Source of the DNA: Bostrychus sinensis
Lineage: Eukaryota; Chordata; Actinopteri; Gobiiformes; Eleotridae
Reading direction: 5' to 3'
DNA length: 64,000 nucleotides
Assembly (NCBI GenBank): GCA_020698575.1
Contig: CM036252.1
Span: forward strand, 7,949,178 to 8,013,177
Positions 18,868 through 29,600 of this stretch are shown in pieces. The position numbers and the translations under genes were made by a program. The notes beneath the pieces were generated by a model. It worked only from the letters and a program-made list of their open reading frames with translations, was not told the origin of the DNA and searched no databases. Numbering within the stretch: position 1 is the stretch's first letter; every line of letters starts with the position of its first letter.

Positions 18868-19274
18868 ATAAAAAAAGAAAAAAAGCTGACTTTATTTTTA
18901 ATTGCTAATATTCTGTTAACATATTGTGGAAATCCTTGTATTTACATTTGTCAGAGCGAAGCTTCCACACAGCTCTGGGAGTGATTCTTTCTGAGACACT
19001 GACCTCTAGTGGTCTCACAGAGAAGTGCAATCAAATGAAGTCTCATTCCTCTCTGTTTTGGAACAAGTTATGGAGCATTGGAGGGCCAGAATACACACCT
19101 TTAGTTGTCTTGCACTGGCATTTTTCCTCCCACTTTTTCATTGGTGTTCAAAAAAAATCAGGACAGCATTTCTTGAATAAAATGTAGAATAAATATTGTG
19201 GGCATCCTGTCTCTCTGGGTTGAGTGTGTGGTTGGTGTGGCCTCTCGACAGCTGTTGTTAGTGCTGCAAGATTT
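18868..19274. other. intergenic spacer
   Basis: Nothing recognised between the receptor's possible 3' end and the palindrome. A short ACTAGTGG-type segment (19009) resembles fish interspersed repeats but is not assignable. Confidence 0.4.
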
Positions 19275-19885
19275 TTTATTCCACTGAAAAAAAGTCTCAG
19301 TAAAGCCATTACTTTGTTTTTGGCACAAAAACAGCACATTACATGTTTTCTTGGCCCTAAACTGCAGCAGCTGTGTCCTTTATAGATGAGGTTCAGACTC
19401 AGTAAGTTAGTTACAGTATGACTAATATAACTTAACTTGGAACACATACAGTGAAGCCTGAAATTATTCATACCCCTGGCAAATTCTGGCTTAAAGTTAG
19501 TTTTATTCAACCAGTAAGTTTTTTTTTTTTTTTGACCGGAAATGACACAGGCTTCTCCCAAAAGATAATAAGACGATGTACAAGAGGTATCATTGTGGAC
19601 ATTTTTTTTCTCAGCTTTTATTTACATTTACATTTTATTTACATTTACAATAAAAGTAACTTTAAGCCAGAATTTGCCAGGGGTATGAATAATTTCGGGC
19701 TTCACTGTATGTGTTCCAAGTTAAGTTATATTAGTCATACTGTAACTAACTAACTTACTGAGTCTGAACCTCATCTATAAAGGACACAGCTGCTGCAGTT
19801 TAGGGCCAAGAAAACATGTAATGTGCTGTTTTTGTGCCAAAAACAAAGTAATGGCTTTACTGAGACTTTTTTTCAGTGGAATAAA
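19275..19885. repeat. near-perfect palindrome with about 235-bp arms around a MITE
   Basis: 19275-19507 is inverted at 19649-19885. I find only a 4-bp indel (GTTA) and two substitutions. The outer about 173 bp of each arm is flanking DNA, and the inner part is the inverted repeat of the MITE at 19449-19707. The spacer is about 140 bp. Confidence 0.9.
19449..19707. mobile_element. MITE, CAGTGAAGCCTGAAATTATT family, copy 1
   Basis: The ends CAGTGAAGCCTGAAATTATT and its inverse (19688-19707) are flanked by TA at 19447-19448 and 19708-19709, as in Tc1/mariner elements. The interior shares ACCGGAAATGACACAGG and AGATAATAAGACGATGTAC with the copy at 38640. No coding capacity. Confidence 0.85.
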
Positions 19886-20688
19886 GGTTGAATAAAACTA
19901 ACTTTAAAGTTACACTGTGTAAGATTCCCGGTCTTGCGCCTCTAGAGGCCACAGGTGCCACTGCACCGTCGCAAAACGTAAACACTAGGGCCCCTCCTCC
20001 TTCTGAAACTGTGCGAGCGTGCGTCTATTTCCATCATTGTTTCAACTTTAGTTGACCTGCTGCTACCTTTGGAAGTTTAGACTGGATCTTCTATAGAGTT
20101 AGCGCTAGCGTTAGCTTATCAACAAATATCGCGCAATGGTTGCAGTAAAAACAACTAATAACTGTATGAAAAAGCACGTTCTAAAGAAAAAATAATAGGC
20201 TAATTTACCTGCCCAACAATAAAGAAGCAAAAACGTGATCTGATTTGCAGCCTTCTCTGTCTCTCATCTGACGCCAGCGAGCAAAAGTCTGTCCAATGTT
20301 GACTCTTGTCTGCGATCTGGTGCGGTCCCTTTCACATTTTCTTTTTCTTGCCTCGTCCGACATTGTCTTCATCTTCTTGTGTCCTTCGGCCCTGACGAAC
20401 TGGCGAAAATAACAACGCTAAAAGTAGCTTCATGGTTATACTGCGCCTCAAGTCGTTCCCTGTCACGTGACTCTTCCTCAACAGCGGAGCGCTCCCGGCC
20501 AAGTTGCGAGGGTGGTTTCTCAGTACAGAAGCCCCGCTCGGAGCAACAGATCACGCCTCAGGCCTTATAATCGCTCAAAAAATCACAAAAACAAGTCAGT
20601 ATGCCCCACATATTTAGGAGAAAAGTTACACAGTGTAACTTTAAGTCAGAATTTGTTTGGGGTATGAATAATTTCAGGCTTCAGTGTA
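19886..20688. mobile_element. second, partial MITE copy split by another MITE (19906-20642)
   Basis: GGTTGAATAAAACTAACTTT (19886) and TATGAATAATTTCAGGCTTC (20663) are the two parts of a second copy of the CAGTGAAGCC family. Between them lies an element with ends AAAGTTACACTGTGTAA and TTACACAGTGTAACTTT. The inserted element is about 735 bp with no transposase. Confidence 0.7.
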
Positions 20689-21564
20689 TATGATTTTTTT
20701 CAGGCTTGTTCAAGGAAGAATAGGCCAGGGAACCTCTTTTGCTATGAAGACTTCAAATTGACTATATTTTAATCACAAGTTTTATTTAGGTATGTGTGTT
20801 GGTGTTTAATTACGTAATCTTTTAAATATTCTGGTAAAAATTAAATCAATAAATATGACAGAAAATGATGGGGCTCCTGTCAAATAGGTCCTGGGCCCAG
20901 TTTGGGAGGTAGATTTAAACCCTGCTCATAATGATTATTTTGTATCTCAGGAGTATATGCCTTTATTTGCATTCCGGTGACAGAAATCAATCAATAAATA
21001 AAAGAGGAAAAAAATAAATAAATAAAGCAAAATAAATTAAAGCAAAAAAGAATAAACATAGAAATAAAAAGAGAATGAGAATAATTGTAGGCCTTTATTT
21101 ATTTATTCTAACCAAAACTTACATCTTCATTTAAAAAGTATATATTTTTATTTCAGCATTTCTTGTCCTGTTTAAATAATTATTTGTCAATGAGAGCATT
21201 TATTAATTAATTTACTTATTGATTGATTTGGCAGTTTTGGTCTTCCATAAGAGCAGGCCTATGGTAATTTCACATTTTATAGCACAGGTAAAGGATAGTG
21301 AATGAATGAATGAATGAATGAATTGTATATTGTGTATATTGTGTATATTGTGTATATTGTGACAGACAGCATAGAGACTTACCTCACACACAAATGTATA
21401 CTTTTATTCTGAAAGTATTGGGAAGGGAAGTGAGTGTCCAGGGGGCGGAAGCTGTTGTTCTTGTAGTGTGAAAACTTTGCAGTCCTTGTTGGAAGTTTCA
21501 AGACTCAAATACCACTTCTTCTTTGTGAACTTCCACAAATCGCACTTTCCTAGAACACTTGTCA
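20689..21564. other. intergenic, AT-rich, microsatellites
   Basis: Contains an AAATAAA-rich stretch (20985-21070), a GAATGAAT run and four TATTGTGTA units (21298-21360). No gene recognised. The minus-strand ORF 21404-21625 overlaps the next MITE and has no known domain. Confidence 0.5.
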
Positions 21565-22261
21565 GTGTTCCAGGAAATTCGGTTCCCCCGTGTTTCCCCT
21601 GCTGAGCGCCAGGACTTTCTCTCATTTTAAGGTCTTTTTACAAACTTGCTGAATTAAACACATACTCTATGCATCATAATCCAATGTATTTTTGCTATTT
21701 TATGCTGATATGATTCTTTAGATGTTTTTTAACTCGCTAATTATTGGTTTGTTTTGGGTAACCACTTAATGGCTTTTTTCTCGTTTTATGCCCTAAACGA
21801 ACAATCTATGCAACACAGTCCTGATAGAAATAATAAAATACCTATTTACTTTATTGGTACATTTGATACACATGCAGACTGTATAATAGAAGAAGATAAT
21901 GACTGAATGCATGAAAAATCTCTGCAAAACATGGTTTACAATTGAGTAACAAATATTTTTTCCTACATAATTTAAATACACAATAACACAGCAGTCGTTG
22001 TCAGACAGGGCTGCTCTAAATGCTTCCCTAAAATAGGTTAATTATAGTTTTCAGTAGTTATGCAGAATATGCCAATAATCAGCTAAAATAAACATTTCTA
22101 ACTCATGTTCAAAATACACAAGTAGCTCAAATACATTGGATTATGATGCATACAGTATGTGTTTAATTCAACAAGTTCCTAAAAAGACCTTAAAATGAGA
22201 GAAAGTCCTGGTGCTCAACAGGGAAACCCTGTTCCCTGGGGAACCGAATTTCCTGGAACAC
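21565..22261. mobile_element. MITE with about 130-bp inverted arms
   Basis: GTGTTCCAGGAAATTCGGTT (21565-21584) is perfectly inverted at 22242-22261. Similarity continues inward for about 130 bp (CCAGGACTTTCTCTCATTTT, AATTAAACACATACT, CATCATAATCCAATGTATT). It is 697 bp with no transposase. Confidence 0.8.
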
Positions 22262-22315
22262 CTACCAGTCTTTGGAACGCAGACATTCTGTTTACAAACA
22301 CAAGAAGGGTCTATA

Positions 22316-22565
22316 TGTTTATTTGTTTTTTATGTATATGATGTTTATTTGTTTTTGTGTATTTGTGTATATGATGTTTATTTGTTTTTTATGTATATGA
22401 TGTTTATTTGTTTTTGTGTATTTGTGTATATGATGTTTATTTGTTTTTTATGTATATGATGTTTATTTGTTTTTGTGTATTTGTGTATATGATGTTTATT
22501 TGTTTTTGTGTATTTGTGTATATAAAGTTTGTTTTTGTGTATTTGTGTATATAATGTTTATTTGA
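22316..22565. repeat. TATATGATGTTTATTTGTTT minisatellite
   Basis: Tandem copies of a TATATGATGTTTATTTG module, spaced by TTTTTGTGTATTTGTG or TTTTTTATG, form a roughly 58-bp compound unit. The array ends immediately upstream of the exoc6b CpG island. Confidence 0.9.
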
Positions 22566-22569
22566 CAAG

Positions 22570-22990
22570 ACAAACTTACATTGGTGCTTCCCTTCGGGGC
22601 CCCCGTCTCCGTGCCCCCTGCCCCGGCTGCCCTCGCCGTAGCTCCGCCTCTGAGCCAGAGCCAGAGCAGCAGCAGCAGCCAGCCCCTGTTCCGCACCGAC
22701 ACCGGTCCAACGCAGTCGGCTCTGCCCGGCTCAGCGCACCCCTGAACCGGCCTCGACAGCACCAGGCACCAGGCAGCAGCACCACAATGCGGGATGGCGA
22801 GCGCGGAGACAGCCGCCGAACACGAACGGATCCTGCGGGAAATCGAGAGCACAGACACCAACTGTATCGGTCCGACGCTCCGGTGAGTCCTCCCCTCTCC
22901 CGCGGCGGGGGGTTGTTCCTCATTATCCCCGGGAAGGAGGCTCTGCGCGCGGCGTGAGGCAGCAGCGAGAGGGGGGTCTGGCGGTTAGCT
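22570..22990 (+). promoter_or_regulatory. exoc6b: CpG-rich promoter/5' UTR island of exoc6b
   Basis: An abrupt shift from AT-rich repeat to about 400 bp of GC- and CpG-rich DNA surrounds exoc6b exon 1. This is the usual housekeeping-type CpG-island promoter without an obvious TATA box. Several CAG/GAGCCAGAGC repeats lie in the presumed 5' UTR. Long antisense ORFs here reflect GC content only. Confidence 0.7.
22794..22882 (+). CDS. exoc6b: exoc6b exon 1
   Basis: The ATG at 22794 (GGGATGG, strong context) starts MASAETAAEHERILREIEST and the exon ends ...CIGPTLR in phase 2 before donor GTGAGT (22883). An earlier ATG at 22787 in another frame overlaps it. I chose 22794 because its frame gives the conserved Sec15 N-terminus. 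Confidence 0.9.
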
Positions 22991-23574
22991 TCTGTGGTTA
23001 GCAACTCCGCTTACACCAAACTTTAACACACTGCGCCCATTATCGGACAGCTAACAAGAGGCTATCTTCACCAAAACCAGCTCGTTCCACATTACTTCCC
23101 TTATCATTTTAACTTCTTTGGCGAATAATTTAAGCTTTAATATTTTATTTTTTTGCCAGGAAATGCTAACTTGCCCATAGGAATTTGCCAAACTTATGCT
23201 AATGAGCTAATGTTGCTAACTCATTGAGATTCTGCTGGGCACACTCTGACTGTTTTTTGACAGGTGAATGGCGTAGTTTAGATCTTGATTTATTTGTGGT
23301 TTTACGCGGGTTTAGTCCTCGCTTTTGTCCAGGTTTATGCTGATACTTAAGTATTTAGTAGATGTCGCTCAGTGAGACTCTTTTGTAGCTAAATTATTCC
23401 CTACATTAGATAGTTTTAGGGTCAAGTTGTTAAAGAGAGGGTAAAAACACGAGTTAAAACACGACGCAGCATTTACAGAAAAGGACTTTTCCACAAGGTC
23501 TGCTGCTGAGAAATGTCTCATATTTTGGTTCAGAGCCACACTGGGGAGTGTTATATTCTGGGGTTGTACTACTG

Positions 23575-23618
<44 letters not shown>

Positions 23619-26600
23619 GCCACATTGAGGAGCTTGTTCTGGCATTGTATAAAGGAGTTTAGAGCTTATTAGTCCTGGTTTAGTTCTAGTTGAGTCCTGA
23701 TTTAGACCTGCTTTAGTCCTATTAGTCTTGGTTTCTGTCCTGGTTTAGTCCTTGTTTAATCATAGTTTAGACAAGGCTTACTCCTGGTAGTTTAGTCCTG
23801 GTTTAGTCCTGGTCTATACCTGTTTTTGTCCTGGATAGGTCCTGGTTTTGTCCTAGTTTAGTCCTGGTTTAGATCTTGTTTTAGTCTTGGTTTCTGTCCT
23901 GGGTGAGTCTTGTTTTAGTCCTGGTTTAGAGACCTGGTTAGTCTGGTTTAGTCTTGTTATAGTTCTGTTTAGTCCTGGCTTAGCCTTGATTTAGTCCTGG
24001 ATTAGTCTTGGTTTAGAGACATAGTTAGTCCTGGTCTATGCCTGTTTTTGCAGATCTTGTCTTGTCCTGGATAGGTTTTGGTTTAGACCTATCCTGTCCT
24101 AGTTTAGTCCTAGGTTAGTCCTGGTTTAGATCTTGTTTTAGTCTTGGTTTCTGTCCTGGGTTAGTCTTGATTTAGTCCTGGTTTAGAGACCTGGTTAGTC
24201 TGGTTTAGTCTTGTTATAGTTCTGTTTAGTCCTGGGTTAGTCTTGTTTTAGTCCTGGTTTAGACTTAGTTTAGTTCTGGTTTAGTCCTGGTTTAATTCTG
24301 TTTTGTACTGGTTGTGTTCTGGTTTAGTCTTCATGCGGTTTCATTCCTAAATTATTCATTTTTTGTTGTATATTTCCATTTTTCTCTGCCCAGTTTAACA
24401 GTGACAGTTCTCAACTCCCAATAGCAACAAATCAGATGTTTGATATTTGACTTTTTCATGAAAAAGAAAAAAATTATTGCTCATTTTGGAAAGAAAAGTT
24501 GCAGCAGCAGCTAAAAATACTAGAAACGCGAGTGTTCTGTGGTCTGTGTGATTGTGCGGTCAGGAAGTCGGCAGTAAATCTATTACAACAATGGAGGAGC
24601 TATTCAAGCCTTATCAAAGGTGTAATGAGGTCTAAGGAGTGACGCTGGAATGCATGTGACTTTTTATTTTTATTTTTTATGGGACTGCTGTAAAAACAAA
24701 AACTGCCAAAACACAACAGAGATTCTGTACTTAACATTTTCATTTGTCCAATATCGCTCCTCTAAAACTCTGTCTACTGGTTTTATGTTATCAACAGTTT
24801 AAGTTGCTTGTTTCTTTGTCATTTTGATCTTCAGAGCGCCCCCTACATTTCAGAATAAAACATGTTATGGTGTGGTAGAAACTCAATCAGTTGACCCCTG
24901 TGCCAGCTTGACTCTCGGTTTTGTCCTCGTATTTGTACAAAGGTTTCCTCTACCTCTGACCAACATCTAAGCGGGACATATCGCTTTCTTGCGAGATCCC
25001 AAGATTTCAGGGACATTGGGTTGGTTCTCCCATTTATACAAGGCTGGTTTTTCGCCAAGATACACCAGGAAGAGGTGCAGGGAGCTGTATGCACACTGCA
25101 ACAAGTTCTTTAGTCATCACACTGAATTTGAAACCGTTTAAAGGTCCTATATTGTGCTTTTTTCTGGCTTTTTGAAATTATTTTGAATGCCTTTGCATTA
25201 TTATTTCAGGTTTTATAACTTAAAATAATGTAACCTCCTCTGTTGTGGAGCTGTTACTTTGACTTTGCAAGGAACACTTAGCTTAGGTGTCAACAATGGT
25301 GACTGGACAGAGCATAAAATTGCTAATTAGCACGTCTGTTATAGCAACATGAAGCTAACAGATAGATAAATGAGCTGACTGCTTCATAGTGACGGCGGTT
25401 TAAGCTCTGAAATGATCAGAACGAGTCCGGTGACGGTGTACGGGCTTTCAAAATGCGCAGGAGCACTTTCTGGTTTCACGTGTCTATGTAGAGCTGTGAA
25501 ACCGAGTGTTTTTTCAGATCTTGAGAAGGGCAGCGCCTCAGCATATGGGTTTACTCAAACGTGTGAATGAAACAAAATACTCCAGGTTTGTTTTTGAGGT
25601 GCAAACAACATTATAACATGGTTAAAAGCTCAAAAAGTCGATTTAGCAGAATAGGGGACCTCATGTTTCCCCTTTAAATTAGTTTTCTTTTAGTTGACAA
25701 CAGCCCTGGTAGTTTCAACAATTTGAATGTTTACATCCAGCCATCGAGTGTACAGTATAGAGAATAACTTTTCGATATTCTGCTCTTGCACTCTGTGTTT
25801 TTTGATCATAAGCGTCTCAGAGTTTCCAGGCCACTCTCAAACAAACAGCGTTGGTCTATGTTTGGAGCATCGACCGCTAAATTTATCCTGGAGGCGAGAT
25901 CTAACACAAGTGCTCCTTATATTATCACATGACAGAAGCTGGCCATGTTGTTAAACCAGAGCTGTCAAACGTGATATATACTGAAACGCTATAAGGTGTA
26001 TTTCAGGTCAGTTTTATCTCTATAGCCCAATGTCACGAGAAATAGACAAACAAACAGGCAAAGAGACTGAACAAGAAACACCCACTGTCCTTAGAGCCTG
26101 GATCAGGGAGAGGAATAACTGAGAAAAACCCCCCTTCAAAAAAAAGGGCTGCACAATATATCGCAAAATTATCATTATCGCAATATCAGCAAACGCAATA
26201 ATTGTATCACGAGAATCTAAACTAGGGCTGCACGATATGGAGAAAACATGCGATATTCAATAACTATGTTGAAAATTGCGAGAACGATATTATTGCGATA
26301 TTTAAAAATAGAGCCTACTTTTCGAACATAGTAAGTTAAATTCACTACATTTCACAAAAATGTAAGTTCCTGTATTTACAAGTCAAAACAGCGACAAAAT
26401 CAAAACTTAACACAGGAATAAAACAAGACTAAGCTGTGACTAAATTAATTAAATTACCACTAAAACTGGACTTTTTAAACATTTTTATTTAGTCACAACA
26501 CATGTTCTTTTAAGGCTCTGCTGGAAAATGATTCTTCAGTGTAAATCTCTGTCAGATGGAAGACCACAGCGTTGTTGCGATATATTTAGATTCTTGCGAT

Positions 26601-29600
26601 ACGGATATTGCGTTTGCTGATATTACGATAACGATAATTTTGCGATATATCGTGCAGCCCTAATCTAAACGTATAACAATAACGCTATGGTCTCCCATCA
26701 GACAGAGATTTACACTGAAGAATCATTTTCCTACCAGCGCCTTAGAAATAACTGTGTTGTGACTAAATTAAAAAGTTAAAAAAGTTAGTGGTTATTTCCT
26801 TAATTTAGTCACAATTTTGCCTTGTCTTATTCCTGGTTTTGTCTGTGTTAAGTTTTAACTTGTGAATACAGGGACTTACATTTTTGTTTTAAGTGAATTT
26901 AACTTACTGTATCAAAAAAGTTGGCTCTATTTTAAAATATCACAAAAATATTATCTCAATATTCAACATAGTTACCGAATATCGCATGTTTTTCCCATAT
27001 TGCGCAGCCTTACCATGTGGTCTGACCGCTATTGTCAATTTGCTTATCGTTAATATTATCTAGAAAATAGAAATGAGTCTAAAAGTGAGTGGAGATAGGG
27101 TTAAGGTCATGTAACAGAGGGCCAGGCATCAGCAACAGTAACTAAATAGACTTTATTTTTGTCTAATTTCTCGTAGCGGTTTTTAAGTTGGATGCTGTTC
27201 CCGCCTCATCTCTTGTTTGAACAGACCCAGGTTGTGCAGGTTACGGCGCGTCACACATTCCTCTCTGTGCACAGCTGCAGGTAAAAAGATGAGAAAAACT
27301 ACCAGTTGTCACTCAGTTTACTCTTATGGCAGCCATTTTTGAGGAAACACAGCTTTTTTAAGACTTCAGGTTGTGGGAAGTGAGACTCTGGCTGAAGCGA
27401 AAAGGGGAAATGTGGCTCTAAATGTCCCATAGTGTAGGAATGTGCCAGTGAATGGTTGTTTGTTTGTCTTAGCCCTGCGAAAAATTGTCTCTTCAGGCCT
27501 AAAATAGTTGGGACAAGTAAAAGAAAATGAATGAAATGAACTGACTATGAACAGTGGAAACTTTCTCAGTATTAGACGGAGATCTTTTAAAAACAGATCC
27601 TTGGGCCAGGGTAGGTACAAAATCTTCTCGGGTTGCAAAAACGGCTCGGGTTAATAATGTCGAATGTTGACATCAGCGAACTATATTAATCAGGTTTTCT
27701 GTTTTTATAGTACATGCTTATAAGTGCTTTATTCTTCCTTATTATTCAGTAATGCCTTTTGAAACCTACGCAATAGTTTTAAGCAGCACAATGAAGGAAA
27801 TTAATAAAAGATATTGCTGTTTAACTCCACTAAAAACTTATACTTAATGAAAATAAGCTGTCAGTAAGCTTCTATGGTTATTAAGAAGGGTTTTTTGTGC
27901 ATTTGATGTGTTTTGCTCATTAGTTATTATTTAATAGACTGCTTGTATACACGCTGTTCGTACTCGTTCGTTTTAATAAAATAAACTCCAACAGAGAGTG
28001 AAGTATCATACAAAAACATCAATAAATATGGAAAAAGCAGGTTTTTGTAATGTAATGTTCCCTTGTAATTTTATTTTAGAACTGACACGTTAGTCCAGCA
28101 GAGACAAAGCTATGAACTGGAGTCACACTGCACTCTTTGTGATGATCCCAAGCCTGGAAAAATGCACTGGGTTGTGTCAGAAGGGGCATCTGGCCTAAAA
28201 ACCAGACTGTTCCTCACTCGCAGCGACACATTTCCTTCCAGTTGATTTGGAACTTTCCTATCGCAGCCGTTTATCTGCAGCACGTCTTACAAAGGCAGAA
28301 GCTAATAAAGGTGGCACCGGCTACCGAGCTAATTTAATAACTTCTCTGACCTTTCCTTCGTCACCTGTTGGTTCTGCTGAAGTCCTCGTTGTTGTCCAGT
28401 TCTCTGTATGATAGGGCTGCACGATATATTGCAAAATTATCGTTATCGCAATATCAGCAAACGCAATATCCGTATCGCAAGAATCTAGTAGAATCTAATC
28501 AGTGGGAGTGGGGTTTGAACTGCCAACCTTCTGGTTAGTCGACAAGCGGCTCTACCAACTGAGCTACTGCCGCCCAAATGATGATAAGATAATCTGTGTT
28601 GTTCACCTGTCAGTGTTCATAATGTTAGGCCTTATCAGTAGGGCTGCACAATATATCGCAAAATTATCGGTATCGCAATATCCGTATCGCAAGAATCTAA
28701 ATATATCGCAATAACACTGTCGTCTTCCATCTGACAGAGATTTACACTGAAGAATCATTTTCCACCAGAGCCTTAAAAGAACATGTGTTGTGACTAAATA
28801 AAAATGTTTAAAAAGTCCAGTTTTAGTGGTAATTTAATTAATTTAGTCCCAGCTTAGCCTTGTTTTATTCCTGGTTTAGTCTGTGTTAAGTTTTGACTTG
28901 TAAATACAGGAACTTACATTTTTGTGAAATGTAGTGAATTTAACTTTCTATGTTTGAAAAGTAGGCTCTATTTTCAAATATCGCAATAATATCGTTATCG
29001 CAATTTTCAACATAGTTATCGAATGTTGCATGTTTTCTCCGTATCATGCAGCCCCACTGTGTGATTTTTTTTTTTCTTCTTCCTGTTTCCATTTTAACAA
29101 CAGCAAAGTCCTGTTGACGTCCGACGCAATGACCACATTCCAACAAACCCACTTTTTCCACAAGTCTTTGTACAACTGGTTTCTGCTGCTGTCCCTGTTA
29201 AGAAATAAGCACAGAACTGCTCATAATACGCCATATTCTGGTGTTTTATTGCAAAAACCGCCATGTTTGTTTGGGTCAACGGGGCGCCGCTTATGTCCTG
29301 CCCTTTGTTTCTCTGATTGGTCACTCCGCCTGTCATTGTGCCGCCCATAGCAATTAAATTTGTGCAAAGGGGCACCAGACTAACTTCTTTGTATAGAACA
29401 CGAAAATAGTTTGTCTAACCGGCCAGACTACCAAACACAGTCATGTACACGTGAACTGGAGAATATAAATGTCCCATAGTGAATGATTGTGAGCGTCAAT
29501 GGTTGTCTGTCACTGTGGGTCACCTGTGCAACTAACTTTCCTTTTTTTTTATTAGAAAAAGATGCAAAAGTCAATACAAAATAAACCTTTTCAGTTTTAT

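Noticed and set aside
22496..23004. Long antisense ORFs of 121-142 codons over the CpG island
   Set aside because: High GC lowers stop frequency; the sense strand holds the well-supported exoc6b exon 1.
24843..25094. 83-codon minus-strand ORF in exoc6b intron 1
   Set aside because: No domain, no splice context, and repeat-like flanks.
28500..28576. Functional tRNA gene
   Set aside because: It has A- and B-box-like parts but no proper acceptor or anticodon stems, and a SINE relative is present at 56337.
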